This document shows, piece after piece, positions 49,621 to 61,279 of a DNA stretch of 64,000 nt. This DNA comes from Sparassis latifolia (Eukaryota > Basidiomycota > Agaricomycetes > Polyporales > Sparassidaceae): assembly GCA_018466975.1 (NCBI GenBank), contig CM031561.1, positions 496,001 to 560,000 on the forward strand, in the 5' to 3' direction. The notes below the pieces were generated by a model, which saw nothing but the letters and a program-made list of their open reading frames with translations, was not told the DNA's origin and made no database searches. The translations under genes were made by a program, and so were the position numbers. Within the stretch, counting starts at the first letter, position 1; each line of letters opens with the position of its first letter.

Positions 49621-52600
49621 TCAAGGTCTGGTGCCACCACTGCGGGTCTTGCGACCTGCGCCAACTTGGCCACTCTCTTTCACTTTGGCGGCTGCTTTCC
49701 CCAGACGGACCGGCTTCAGCTTGGTTTCTCCCTTGTCCTTGACCTCCGGGGTCTGAGGCAGAGCTCGTCTTCGCTTTGCGGGAGGCTTGTCACCATCATC
49801 CGAGTCCTCAGCCCTCGCATTCTTCTTCCTCAGCGAGGCCACTACCAACTCGTCCCGAGTACCATGTCCACGCTTCCGAGGTGGCGGATTGTCTTCGCCA
49901 GAGCTGTCTTCGCCATCGGGCTCGGGACGTGCTGGTTGACGTTTCCGCTTTGGATCAGGAAGCTTCTTCAAATCTTTCACAGCTCCTAGTGGATGCTGAC
50001 TGCGGGTATTCTTGGCGGGCGACTCATCCATCGCTTGACGCTGACTGCGAGTGATCCTGCGGGGATATTACTCTGAAGGGCATCAGTGATCGACCTTCCC
50101 TGGGCGCTTTGGCTTGACCTGATGGGCGGTCTTCCTTGGCTGCGGCCTTCCTCGTCTTAGGTATAAACGGAGGCAGTGGCGGTCGTTCAGCACCACTGCT
50201 AGGTACGGACAAGTGTGCATCGTCCTCTTCGCCATCGTCAGAGACCCCACCACTGGTCTCCTGGCTCGGCCCTTCGTCTCCTCCACTTGGAATGATTAGT
50301 TTGTCAGCCATGGGGGCAGGCTGGTGAGCCTTGTGAACTTTGGCAGCAGTAGCAGCGCCATCGTGAGTTCTTGCAGAGGCATCACCTTCCTGCTCCTCCT
50401 GGCCCCCAAGGCCATCGCCACCTTGTGGGGCACCGCGTATGGCAGGCTTGCTCACTGGCTTCACCATGGCATGGGTGACGTTCCCTTCCACCATGTCCAA
50501 GGTAATGATCTCGCAACAGCGAAGCAGCTGCTCTACTGCGTCAAATGAGATCGCCGAGTTCACCACATAGTCGGGAAGGTTGGTCGGTTCGCCCTCCTCA
50601 ATGAACTGAGATCGTGTGAGGTCCCTCAGCGCCATACCAATCACGAGTGCAGATTGTTGTACGCCCTGTGGATGTAAGAACCGATATTTTGTCAGCCATG
50701 GTTTGTCGCCCAACCAGTTCTTGACGATGTCAAAGTTGTCCACCGCATGAAATGACGGCGGGAGGTAGCGCTGGCCATACGACCATTCACTCCAGGGAAT
50801 CGGATCATACCTGGCAAAACGATACACCTGGGGCTATATGACGGATGATCAATAGTGGCTATGAATCCCCACGAAAGGAGCTCACCACAGTCGCAATCTT
50901 GACTTCCTTCAGCATATCCTGGTATCGCGGTTCGACGGAAAGGGTGGCGAGAAACACGTCTCTCCTTTTCACGAGGTGGGGCACAGTACTCCCCACAGTA
51001 CTCCCGCCAGTGAGACGCGGGGCTCGGCCTTGAAGCTCAAGCCTGAGCTCCTTTGTACTGGGCTCCAGTTCACTCCATGCTTCATCGGTCTCCTCTGTGT
51101 CAAATCTGTGCAGTTCGCCCAGAGGAAGGTCTTGGAGACCTCGCTTTCTTCGTCTTGGCACCGCCGCTACCACTCGCTTGAGGTGCACCGCCATTGTTAG
51201 CCTTACGTCCATTGGTGGTGGCGACCGCCTTGCCCTTCGCTTTATTCGCAATCACACTCTCGCCATCCTCTGAATCTTCATCGCTGGCCGTATCTTCTTC
51301 GGAAGCCATGCTGGGTATATCTGGCGAACTCCGATCAGAGTCTTGGCTGCTTCTGGCATCGTCTTCCGAGTCTTATGCATCTTTCATCTTGTGTTTACGC
51401 CCACCGCCTTTGGCTCCACCAGGGGCAGCTTTGCCCTTTGTCACCTTTGATGCCACCTTTCCCGTGACCTTGCGCACAGGTTTACCCTTCTTCTTCGCCT
51501 TCCCCGCCTTCTTCGGTGTGAGTGCTTCTTGGACCTCATGTTCAGATCCTTCTTCTAATGCCTGTGCTGATCCGTCAAGTGGTGGAAGAGGATCATACTT
51601 GGCGGGAGCAGCTTCGCCATCCTTGTCGAAGTACTGGGTGAATCACATGGTCTGCTCAGGTCCATGTTCCTCTTGGCGTGCCCGCCAGTGGTCGAGGAGG
51701 GCACAAATGGGAACACTTGTCATCTTTGAGGAATCAATCCACTGGAAGTTCTCAGGTAGCATCTCCGCTGGAATAACCTCATTGATGTCATCTATCTGTT
51801 CAGCTTCATCCATGGCGACTTGCAGTTCCGAACACCCTTCGCCAATGCTGCAAACTGGTCAGCATCTCTCAACACCCAGTGGGAGTGTCATACCATAGTG
51901 ATGATTCATGAAGTCTCGAACTTGTACCTTCATCACCTTGAGAGGCGCTTCCGCCATACCTTTGAGCACCGACGGGAGCAGAGGAAAACCATTGGCCATC
52001 AACTGAATCTTGTCCATGGCCCACATGCAATTGGCAGGTGTCTTCTTCACTGTCACCATAGTCTCAGTCACACCTAAGGAATCAGGTCAGTGTGCCAGCA
52101 ACAATGCAACTGAGGTCTTCTTACCGTATTCGCCTTTGGCCCACTCAGAGAACACCTTTGCTAGAGGCTGGTAAGCACGCAGCCACCCAGGATAGGCCCC
52201 GAATGGAGTTCCATTGGTGATGGCGTGGTTGACCTCCACCCTTCACTCGGGGGTTAGCAGATGGTGACAGTCGGACAGTCTATGCTCACATCTCTACCTT
52301 CAGACTCCCCGCTTCCTTCGGATATGCTTGCTAGCATGAATGCCATGCGAATGCCCATGGTGTCCCACATAGTCTTGGCAAACTTCTTCAGATATTGCAT
52401 CATTCGCTGCTCCCTCAGCCTGTCTTGGGTCAGGATTTGCCTTATGCTACGTGACAGGAGGTACGCACTTCATTTTCATCTTATCATCCAGAGTGCCATT
52501 GCGCCAACTTTCCGCCTTTTCCTCATACACCTTCTGCTCCTCCTCGGACAGTTTTGCCCATTTGGCACTTCGTGCGACTCTCCACACCTTGGAGACATTG

Positions 52601-52986
52601 CAACCCTTATCTGCCGCGAGTGCTCGCGCGGCCTCAGTCACCTTGTCCCTCTCCAGCGCATCCCACACCTTGAAGGCATTGGGCTTGCCAGAAACATGCA
52701 TACGCTTTTTCGTCGCTTTCTCCTGTGCATGGCAGGCGTGGTTATTGAGCCACTCTCAGATTTTCTGCGGTGAGAGTTAGTGGGGACCTCACAGACATGA
52801 AACACTGCTCACAGTTTCCACAATGATGTCGTCATAATTTGACGTGTCGACAAACTGTGTCTTCAGCTTCTGGCGCAAGCTCTGAACCAGAGTCTTGCGT
52901 CCCTTGGCATCTGCCATGTCATAAGACCGCAGCTTCTCAGAGAGTATGGGCTGATGCTCCGTCAAAATTACAAATCTCGCCGGCAT
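49621..52986 (-). pseudogene. Gene C, divergent HMG-domain protein (right copy, small frame breaks)
   Basis: Counterpart of 9007-12373 with the same seven-exon layout. The HMG-like exon (52447-52701) is conserved. Frames break in the linker near 51150-51380, where the right copy has small indels and an in-frame stop (TCTTATGCATC region), and near 50090 in the basic tail. These differences affect the low-complexity parts most. Whether the protein is made cannot be judged. Confidence 0.7.
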
Positions 52987-53661
52987 GCTTTCTCGATGTC
53001 GAGGATGAGATTTTTGTGTTGGGACAGTGAAGGGGGTCGATAGTTCAACGGGCAGCGCTCTGTCCATTTCCTCGTCGGCCGCCCACAACTCAACATGCAC
53101 GTGCTGATGGCCCATTTGGGCTTACACCAATTACCCTCCTCGCCATGGTGTGTGGTGACTGCTGAAGCATTGTATGTGTCTTTTTCGCAGTGGCGGGAGG
53201 TGGTAGTAGGTATGCACTAGCATTCATGCCTGGTGAAGGCAATGTTGAATGCGCTTCTATGGCAGAGCACACCACGCCAACTTCATCTCGCGAATGCTGG
53301 GCGGAGGCAATCTGGCGATCATCTGCATGCCAATCTGTGGGATAAAGGGCTTCCTCGGAGTTAGGCTCGGCCAATTAGATGGCGGTGACGAAGGGCCCAG
53401 ACATGGTGGACCACCCGGCCCGTGATCTGGCATGGCGGCATCAAGTCCGGCTCGGCGGCATGATGAACATGTGAGATGTGCAAGGGACGTGCTTGCAAGC
53501 AATATGCAGGCAGATGAATGCATACTGTTCTTTGCCATTCTGGCCCCTCCTACATTCTCCCCTGCATCTGCAAGCCAACCGCCTGAGCCCGCCATACACC
53601 TGTGCGTTCCTTCAACTGATGCATGCTGTAATCGTCCCATTGATTGGCAGACAGTATCAAG

Positions 53662-54980
53662 ATGAGCAATCTGTCACCCATGCCACTGACCGATCAGATA
53701 GCAGGAGTCTTGGAGCTCATGTTCCGCCGAAAGCTCCATCTGGCCACTCATGCAGCCCATTCTGCGCCATCTATAGAAGTGCCTCCGTCCATGCCATCCG
53801 CCCTCCTATTGGAGTGCAATGGCATTGCAGATGCTCTTGTGAAGGCCATCCGTAATCCTGGTAGTCATTAGTCTTGCCGCAGGTCTGATCACACTGATCA
53901 CGCCATTGTAATAGTAAGGCTGCAGTGGGACATTGATAGATATTGCGACAGCCTTCGATTCAGCCCACGGGGCAGAATGAAGTCCTCGAGGCAGAACTGG
54001 AGCGGAGTGGCCTCCTCCATTTGGTGAGAGCGAAATACGCATAGACCAGCCCGCCACCCTCGTGGACATGCACGGACGCATCTTGGCTTGGATACTTCCA
54101 AGAGTGTTGATACCAGACCGCCAGGTGAGTGGCTTGCCCAGCCTTGCGCTGTGATCTGACAAATTTGTCAGGCGAAGATGCTCCAAGCGACCAGGGCCCT
54201 ACACCCAGCAATAGCAGCCAGTAAGCCTTCCAGCACCACCGCCAGTTGGCGACACAACCCGTTGTACTTCTTGCCTCCTGAGGAGTGTGCCCAATTCCCA
54301 GCGGGCTCCTTGTGTCTCTCGCCAGGTTGGTTCCAACAAGTAAGAGAGGTGGGTCTCCTCGCCACGCCATTTGCCTTGCGTCTGGACAGCCTTTGCAGCA
54401 TATGGAGTCTGGGAGGCTGGAGACCTCCGCCAGCCTGAAGCTTGAGGGCGGAAGAAGTTGGCTGCGTGATATTCATGACTCCTCCGCATTGCTGGGCGCC
54501 ATCCTGGCCGTCGTTCACCCAACACTATATGCCGCAGGGCGCCAGTGCTTGGGTTTGATCCAGCAAGACCCAGAATTGCGAGAGATGGCGCTGAACTGGT
54601 CGTCGCCATTCAATGCGCTCCAGGTGATCGCCAACCGGGAAACTCCTTTCCACCGAGATAGCAAGACAAGATACACCTTCTACGACCTGTTGGCGATGTT
54701 GGGCAACTACACTTGCGCGTGGTTGAAGTTCCCCGCCATGCGTGTCGCCATCGATTATAGTCCTGGAACTGTCATAGCCTTCTGTGGAAAGGCGATTCGT
54801 CATGGCGTCACTCGAGCAGATGGCGAAAGGCTCGTCTATGCATACTTCATGCGAGAGGGTGTCCAGAACAGGCTAGGCATTCCGGCGCCCCACTGGATGC
54901 AAGCTTCATATTACGCCTCACACATTGGCATGTGCACAGTTCATCACGAGTCTGCATTCCTAACTCAGAACAGGTCCTAA
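53662..54980 (+). CDS. Gene D, TET/JBP dioxygenase (right copy, catalytic core open)
   Basis: Same gene as 6893-8330. The last large exon is open from the [13 protein letters not shown] N-terminal exon's partner through [13 protein letters not shown], and keeps Trp where the left copy has a stop. HRD, KAIRHG and [11 protein letters not shown] are all present. Two 1-nt deletions relative to the left copy (near 53955 and 54000) break exon 2, and another near 54950 changes the tail after the core. Neither copy is fully open as written, but a complete gene can be seen by comparing them. It is divergent from HMG gene C with about 670 bp between the starts, and the KDZ transposase follows about 640 bp downstream on the same strand. 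Confidence 0.8.
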
Positions 54981-55617
54981 CTGGCTCGCTTATTAGAGGA
55001 CATCATGCCAAAGACTGATGGAGGCGAGAACACTATGCAGGGGATGGAGACTGTCGATGGCAGCTTCATTGGCGGGACAAAGTTGGCGGAGGTGATGGCG
55101 AAATGTATGGAGTCACGAATTTCGAATCCTAGCTGAAGGTTGGCGGCGCGCGTGCAGTGCGCATTTCACATCTCGACAGTGTTCAGCTCAAGGTGTAGTT
55201 ATCACTGATGGCAGCGTATGGTTGGCGGACCTCGAAGTTGGCGGAGATGGTGGCGAAATGTGTTCGGTCGAGAAGTTGTGAGTGCTAGTGGGGCAGATGG
55301 CGGCAGCGTTGGCGGCGCGGTGCAAGTGCGTTTCCCTTTTGAACATTATGCTACTCCGAGTCAAGGCAAAGTTAGCACTGAGGCGACATACAATTGGCGG
55401 ACCTCTCGCCAACATGGCATCCTTATCTGCATAACGCTGATATGGTGCCTAAAGAGACCACGAGGTGATAAGGCCCAGGCATTGCAGCCATTCTTAACCA
55501 CCTTGATGAGTAGTCTGGTGGGCAGCAAGACCGTGTGTGATTTGCGTGTTGTGTTGTGCGATAGGGACACAATGCTCATCGATTGAGCTTGGAATCGACT
55601 CCCCACTGACCTGAACC

Positions 55618-58600
55618 ATGAGCAGGCGCAGCAAAAGCAGGCTCGTTGTAGACCTGGATGGCGAGGTTGAGTTTGTGACCAAGGTAGCTAAGCAGACCAC
55701 TAGGGAGTACGCTATGTGGGCGTACCTTTGCCCATGCCCACGGGTTCAAGCGTGCCATCGCCTTCCAAAAGTCCATCGAAGGCTCCAGCTTCAGGCTCCT
55801 TGTTTAACTTGGATGATGGCGACGTCCTGGGCAACATAGGTGTGCCGATTCAGCTGGATCCGGGCTCGGAAGACAAAGGTGGGCACTCCGCCATGACCAT
55901 CTGACGGTCTGACCATGCGCGATAGACCCAGAATGACTTCATGAGGACTGGATACCCCACCGTGATGACTATCTTCATGCCATTGTTGAGATGGAAGCCC
56001 GCCTGAGCCCAGAAACTGTGCGGAATGCAAGGTTGGCGAGGGCGGTGGCGATGCCTGGACTGTATGGGCAGACCGCTCACCTGTACTGACTGCTGTCGTA
56101 GCGGCCATCAGCGTGCTCCTTTCCATCGGATAGAGCATTGGCAGGAGTCAGTATTTTGAGCCGGCATCACTGTATCGGGTTGGCGTCTGCATCCATTTGG
56201 GGCATGGCGGAGATCCCTGCCCTCTGGGCGCCTTCACAGCACATAATAACAACCCTGCGCGGTGGTGGCCCGGGTCCAATTTCTGGAATGCCTCCAATGA
56301 AGACCTAAATGCACATGATGGCGAGGTCTCAGATGATGGCGAGTCCCATTCAACTTTGCACCTCTGGCAGGCACCCTTGACGGTGAAGCAAGGCAAACCG
56401 GCGATGCTCCGATCCCACTTGGGAGGAAGATGTGCCACGGTGCTCTCGGCCACCTCGCCGTGATAGTTACAGGAATCGGATCATAGTCATTATCGACATC
56501 TCTGGCGTTCACCATATCGGCGTTGACTGGTGCCAGTGTGAGATGGCAGTGGAGCGTGACATGCAGCTTCTTCAAATGGGACTTTACCCTGGTACCGTCA
56601 AGGATCCCCATACCGCCTTCACATTCGCCGTCCTCGACGATTTCCTTCTGGAGAACAAAGAGTGCAAGACGGCGGCATTGAACTACTACAGCAAGCTCAA
56701 ACGGGTCACGAGCAATGCCTTCCCTGGCACCGTTCCTGTAAGTGTTCACATGCATTCCCATGGCCCAACCGTTCATGCCAGTTCCTCGCCAGGACCGTTA
56801 TCGTGAGCTGATGCGGGTGTCCCGCCAATGGCGCCAACTCAAATATCGCAAGTGGCACGGCTTCTCACACGATGCCCTCCGTCCTGTGGAGAAGGGTGGC
56901 CTCGCCATCTTTTGTCCCACCTGTCCCCAGCCTGGGCTCAACCTGCCTTTTGATTGGCAAGCGGATCCAGTGCAGTGGAAGTTCAAATGCGGCTTTGTCA
57001 TGGATGGCAATTTCAGTGCAGAGCACATGAAGATGAAGCACCCCGAGGAGGACGTCGCCCTCAGTGACGGCCAGGCATTCATGGTCGGCCAAGAGGATTA
57101 CAAGGCTCATCTGGCGGTGGCCATGGAGTCCCATCAGGTGCGTGTCTGGCTGCACGTTCTTCTTCCGCCCTTGACTCCTAAGCCCACCAGCGCTCCACTT
57201 GTCATGAGCACCGCGCTGTCAATCAGGCCAATGTGGATCGCGCCAACCTCGACGCCACAGGAATCGGGGCCACTGCTTGCGCCAGACATGGTTTCTTCGT
57301 CCCTCATACTGTCGTCGATTTCCAGAAGGGAGAAAGGTTCGCATATGTCTCTTGTCATGATTCATTCTCACCGACGCACCCTCTGCAGACAAATGAATAT
57401 GGATTACTCTCTCAGCAATGCGCTCCTGACCCTCACCGGTATCACCCTCGTCCTCGTCATGTACGACATCATGTGCCAGTATGGCGTCCATGTCATAAAC
57501 ATTTCCGCCACAGCGCCTATCTGAGGATGCCCTTCGAGCTCAAGGTAGACCAAGGCATTGGCTTGTTTCATGTGCACGGACACCAAGATTGCTGCTTCCA
57601 ACGGTTCTCGCCCAACTTTATAGTTGGCGCTGGTATGGTCGATGGCGAGGTCATCGAGACCCTGTGGGTGCCCACAAATGAGGTCTCAGGCAGTACCAGG
57701 GGCATGACCCGAGCTCACCGCCAAGAAGTCCTTGATGATCACATGAATGACTCCAACTGGAAGAAGATGACTCGCATGGGTGAGCCTGGTTCCTCCTTCC
57801 CTATTTGCCACCTGCCTTATGCTGCCTATAGTGCCAACCTTGATGACAAAGTGGAAGCGCGTGCTCCTGGGCTTCCCAAGAAGCAAGGAGTCCTTTGAAG
57901 CTTTATCTGCATCCACAGATGAGGATGTCCTTGAGGCATGGCAGAAGGAGTGCGATGACGCTATGGAGGCTCGCCAAAATGATCCGAAGATCATGGACAC
58001 CTTCGATGTCCAGCTCAGGAAGGGTGAGTATCCTTCCATCATCGTGTGGCATGTAGTTGGCGTGAATGCAAGCCCGGGTAAAGACCTCACCCAACTCAGA
58101 CTGGCGGGCGAGAGTCCGCCAAGGGCTTGGAGAAGGGCACCGCGGATGGTTGTCGACTGGCCTCAAAATTCAAGAAGCACAGTGAGTTTGCCTCATCTTA
58201 ACAAAAATACAGCTCTGGCGGCCTTCAGGCTTAAGCTTGCGAATGATATCCGCAAGGCGAGTCAAAATCCGAGCGTGGCGGAGGACCTCAAGACTCTCGG
58301 CGCCGTCAGCGCCTCGAAGTCAGCATTCTCACATTCCAACGTCGCTCTGAGAAGTTCATGGGAAGGTTGGAGGGCGTTCCCGCCATGGAAGATCGTGGCG
58401 ATGGTGCGCTCTGGGATTCCTTGGATGAGAATCCTTTTCAAATACACCGGAGGGCGCTGAGTATGGCGAGGATGCGATTCCTCCGAGCAAGCTTCCTTGA
58501 ATTTACCTTCGCAGATCGGATTCGTGGCGCCATCGCCAACGGGCTCCAGACCCTGGCGGCCCAAGAGTTGGAGTTGCGCAAAGGCCTGATGAATGACATC

Positions 58601-59281
58601 CTCCACGAGCCGCATGGCGCTTGGACTGAAGTCTTACCTCTACCGCAAGAGGTTCGTCCGCCAACAGCGTCGGAACCATGACCCGTGCACAGGCGGAGGT
58701 TCATGCTGCCGATCAGACCGTCTTGGCCTGCGCCAGGCTCTATTCCGCCAACCGGCGCGCCATTATGCGCTTGGCGCCACCGATGAAGACTTGGCCCTCT
58801 ATCGCCCTTTGGATAAGAAGGACCTGCGTGAAGACTGCCGTCATCGAGGCTAGCACCTCCGGGCTCAGGAGCGTCAACCTGGCTTGGTTCTGGACCATGG
58901 ATGTCGCTGGAGATCGAGGTTCATCAGAATGGATGGGCGAGTGTTCGTAATTGTCCGATCGATCTCTAGGCCTCCTGCTAATTTACCCTCCAGTCTATAG
59001 AGTGAATTGGCTGCGTGCCAGAGCTCGATATGAGAGATGGAGGAGGAGCGTGTCTTGGTCCACTCGGAAATGGCCTGGACCATAGCCACCTTCAAGCGGA
59101 ATGCGGGCGATGGGCTCACTGGCTCGAGATGACGGATCCTTCCTGGCGGGGTCATGTTTGCTATGCCGCCAGGCAAGTGAGTATGTGGCGGACCTTCGCC
59201 AGCCACGCCACTGACGCCTTCAGCCACATCCTCGCCCTGGACATTGAGGACGAAAGGGCGGGCGATGAAAATGTGCTTTGA
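55618..59281 (+). pseudogene. Gene E, KDZ transposase (right copy, frameshifted)
   Basis: Same gene as 2690-6363. The CxC2-like cluster is in part out of frame around 56000-56470. The core from MFTCIPM through VDGEVIETLW is readable (56742-57900). The C-terminal region breaks again near 58440-58700, where single-base differences from the left copy shift the frame before the terminal Trp/Arg-rich segment (59015-59281). As written it would not make a full transposase. These could be real decay or sequencing errors, since each is a 1-3 nt change and the amino-acid matches continue on both sides. Confidence 0.75.
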
Positions 59282-59494
59282 GTCAGGGTTCACTGGGGTG
59301 TACGCATATTCATGTTTGCTATATCGATGTAGTGATCATCATGTATGTAATTCCTACTCACCAATATCACATTTGGCGAAGTGACCTCCATCCTCGCCTG
59401 AGGGCTTCATCTCGGCATGTGCTCTCCAATCGCATGACATCAGACATCAGATAAGGTCGATCAGATATCAACCTCGGCTCATCCACTCACCATC

Positions 59495-60212
59495 ATGTCT
59501 GCCCAGTCTTCAACATCAGATGCGCGCCCCTGCCTGTTCTCCAGAGGGAGGTTGCAGTTGGAAGTCTACACTTGGAGGATCCAAGAAGCTGTTCTGGCAC
59601 TGGAGCCTGACCCAGATCACTTCACCAAGGTCCGTTGGGAGGAAGGCTTGCGCCGGGAGATGGTACGCCTTTCTTGCTGATATCGCCTGACCCTGCTGAG
59701 TCCTGTGCAGTTCGCCGTCAGGGGTATCTGTGGCGACCTCGCGTTGGCGGGTCATGCTGACCATATTGACCATGGCGGAGTTATCGCCAGTGTCCTCACC
59801 GTCTGCACTTTCAATCGCGAAGTTCTGCGCCCCATCAGCATTGACGTCAAGGCGATTCCACGCCCCACCACCCTCGTTCCTCGTCCTAAGAACCTGCTCG
59901 AGATTCACCCGACTACTGGTGGAAATGGGATCGTCAGGTTGGGCGGCGGGAGCCCTATGGAGGCCTGGTGGTACAAACTTGGTGATCCCTGGGTGAGTGG
60001 TACGTTCCAGCACCTTACAGTCTTGCTGAACCTCGAGAACGTAGGAGAAGGTGTACACCGTCTCCGAGTCTACACTGGTGCAGCTTGAACAGCTGCATGT
60101 TCGCGTCGCGAACCTCACTAGTTGGTTGCACGAGAGGACAGATCAGAACCTGGATGTGGTGCTGGAAGAGCTGCAGGAGGCGACGCGGCAGCTGCGTGAG
60201 TTAGGAATGTAA
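59495..60212 (+). CDS. Gene F, small protein with C-terminal coiled coil (right copy)
   Basis: Same gene as 1756-2476. The first exon (MSAQSS...) and the terminal coiled-coil exon (LEQLHVRVANL to LRELGM) are conserved. The Trp-rich WWKW region is out of frame here through small indels around 59905-59950, so the left copy is the better model. It follows the transposase E by about 210 bp on the same strand. Confidence 0.55.
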
Positions 60213-60319
60213 TCGCCCAATGCCAGGCGTCCGTTCGTGCTGTAGTGTGTCGAATATAAGGTTGTCATGTCTTTGAACCTGGGCAATGTACCTGGTGTGG
60301 TAAGGCGAAACATAGTAGC

Positions 60320-60660
60320 CACATACTCTCCTCAGGAGGGCACATCCCCAATGGTATCTGATGCATGGCTCGAAAGCCAATGCCACATGGGAGAGTTTGG
60401 CGAAGTCATTCTGGACTGCATGTTCAGATGGCGAGTGATATCCACCACAGTTCGCCAACCCTACTCACGGTGGAAAGGACCGCCATTCGTCTCCACATAC
60501 TCTACCCAGAAGGGCACATCCCAAATTGTATCTGATGCATGTCTCGAAACGCCGATGCCAATTGGGAGAGTTTGGCGAAGTCATTCTGAACTCCATGTTC
60601 AGATGGCGAAGGATATTCGCCACAGTTCGCCAACCCTTCCCACAGTGGGAGAGAGTGTGA
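60320..60660. repeat. Two-unit tandem repeat, period about 175 bp (right copy)
   Basis: Inverted counterpart of 1331-1660, lying 3' of gene F. Open frames through it (60267-60689) are best explained by the repeat itself. Confidence 0.8.
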
Positions 60661-60863
60661 TACTGCAAGGAGAGCTGATAGTGAGCTAACCAGAATTGGA
60701 GGAATGATGGGTGGATTACGTGGAAATTATTGGCGGCGGTAGCTCCATCATTGCCCTGTTAGGCGGTGGATCAATCACTGAAAAATATGCCCATGGCGGT
60801 TGACTGATCACTGAGAACTACACCTATGGCGGTGGGCCGATAGGTCTGAGCAAGAGGTGCTGC

Positions 60864-61196
60864 ATGAGCAACGACTCGGCGTCGGAGCCCCCTTCTTCTG
60901 TGGTGTCCTTCGGCTCATGCGCTGATTTGCACCGTCCGCATCCTCGTCTGCCGTGCTCTTCGGTTGACTTGGGTACAATCCGTTCGCCGTATGGTCTACT
61001 TCTTGGCTCGGGCAACCAGGTGTGGCATCCGCCCATGCTTCCCCCTGACCAATCTCCACGTTTCATACATCCGCCCATGCTTCCCCCCGACCAATCTCCA
61101 TGTTTCATACATCCACCTATGCTACTCCCTGACGAATCATCCGGTATGTTCCTTCACCCACCCATGCTTCACCAAGGCGACACGGACACGATCTGA
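60864..61196 (+). CDS. ORF X, small proline-rich repeat ORF (right copy), uncertain
   Basis: Counterpart of the 746-1102 frame. The start and the four HPPML repeats are kept, but compensating indels change the residues between them, which argues against strong selection on the protein. No domain is recognised. Confidence 0.25.
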   Translation: MSNDSASEPPSSVVSFGSCADLHRPHPRLPCSSVDLGTIRSPYGLLLGSGNQVWHPPMLPPDQSPRFIHPPMLPPDQSPCFIHPPMLLPDESSGMFLHPPMLHQGDTDTI

Positions 61197-61279
61197 GCCC
61201 AGTTGACAACCTAGGGCAAGGCAAATAACTCAGCTATGCCCAGGCTAGTCAGATATTTCAGGCGACCCATGCTTATGGG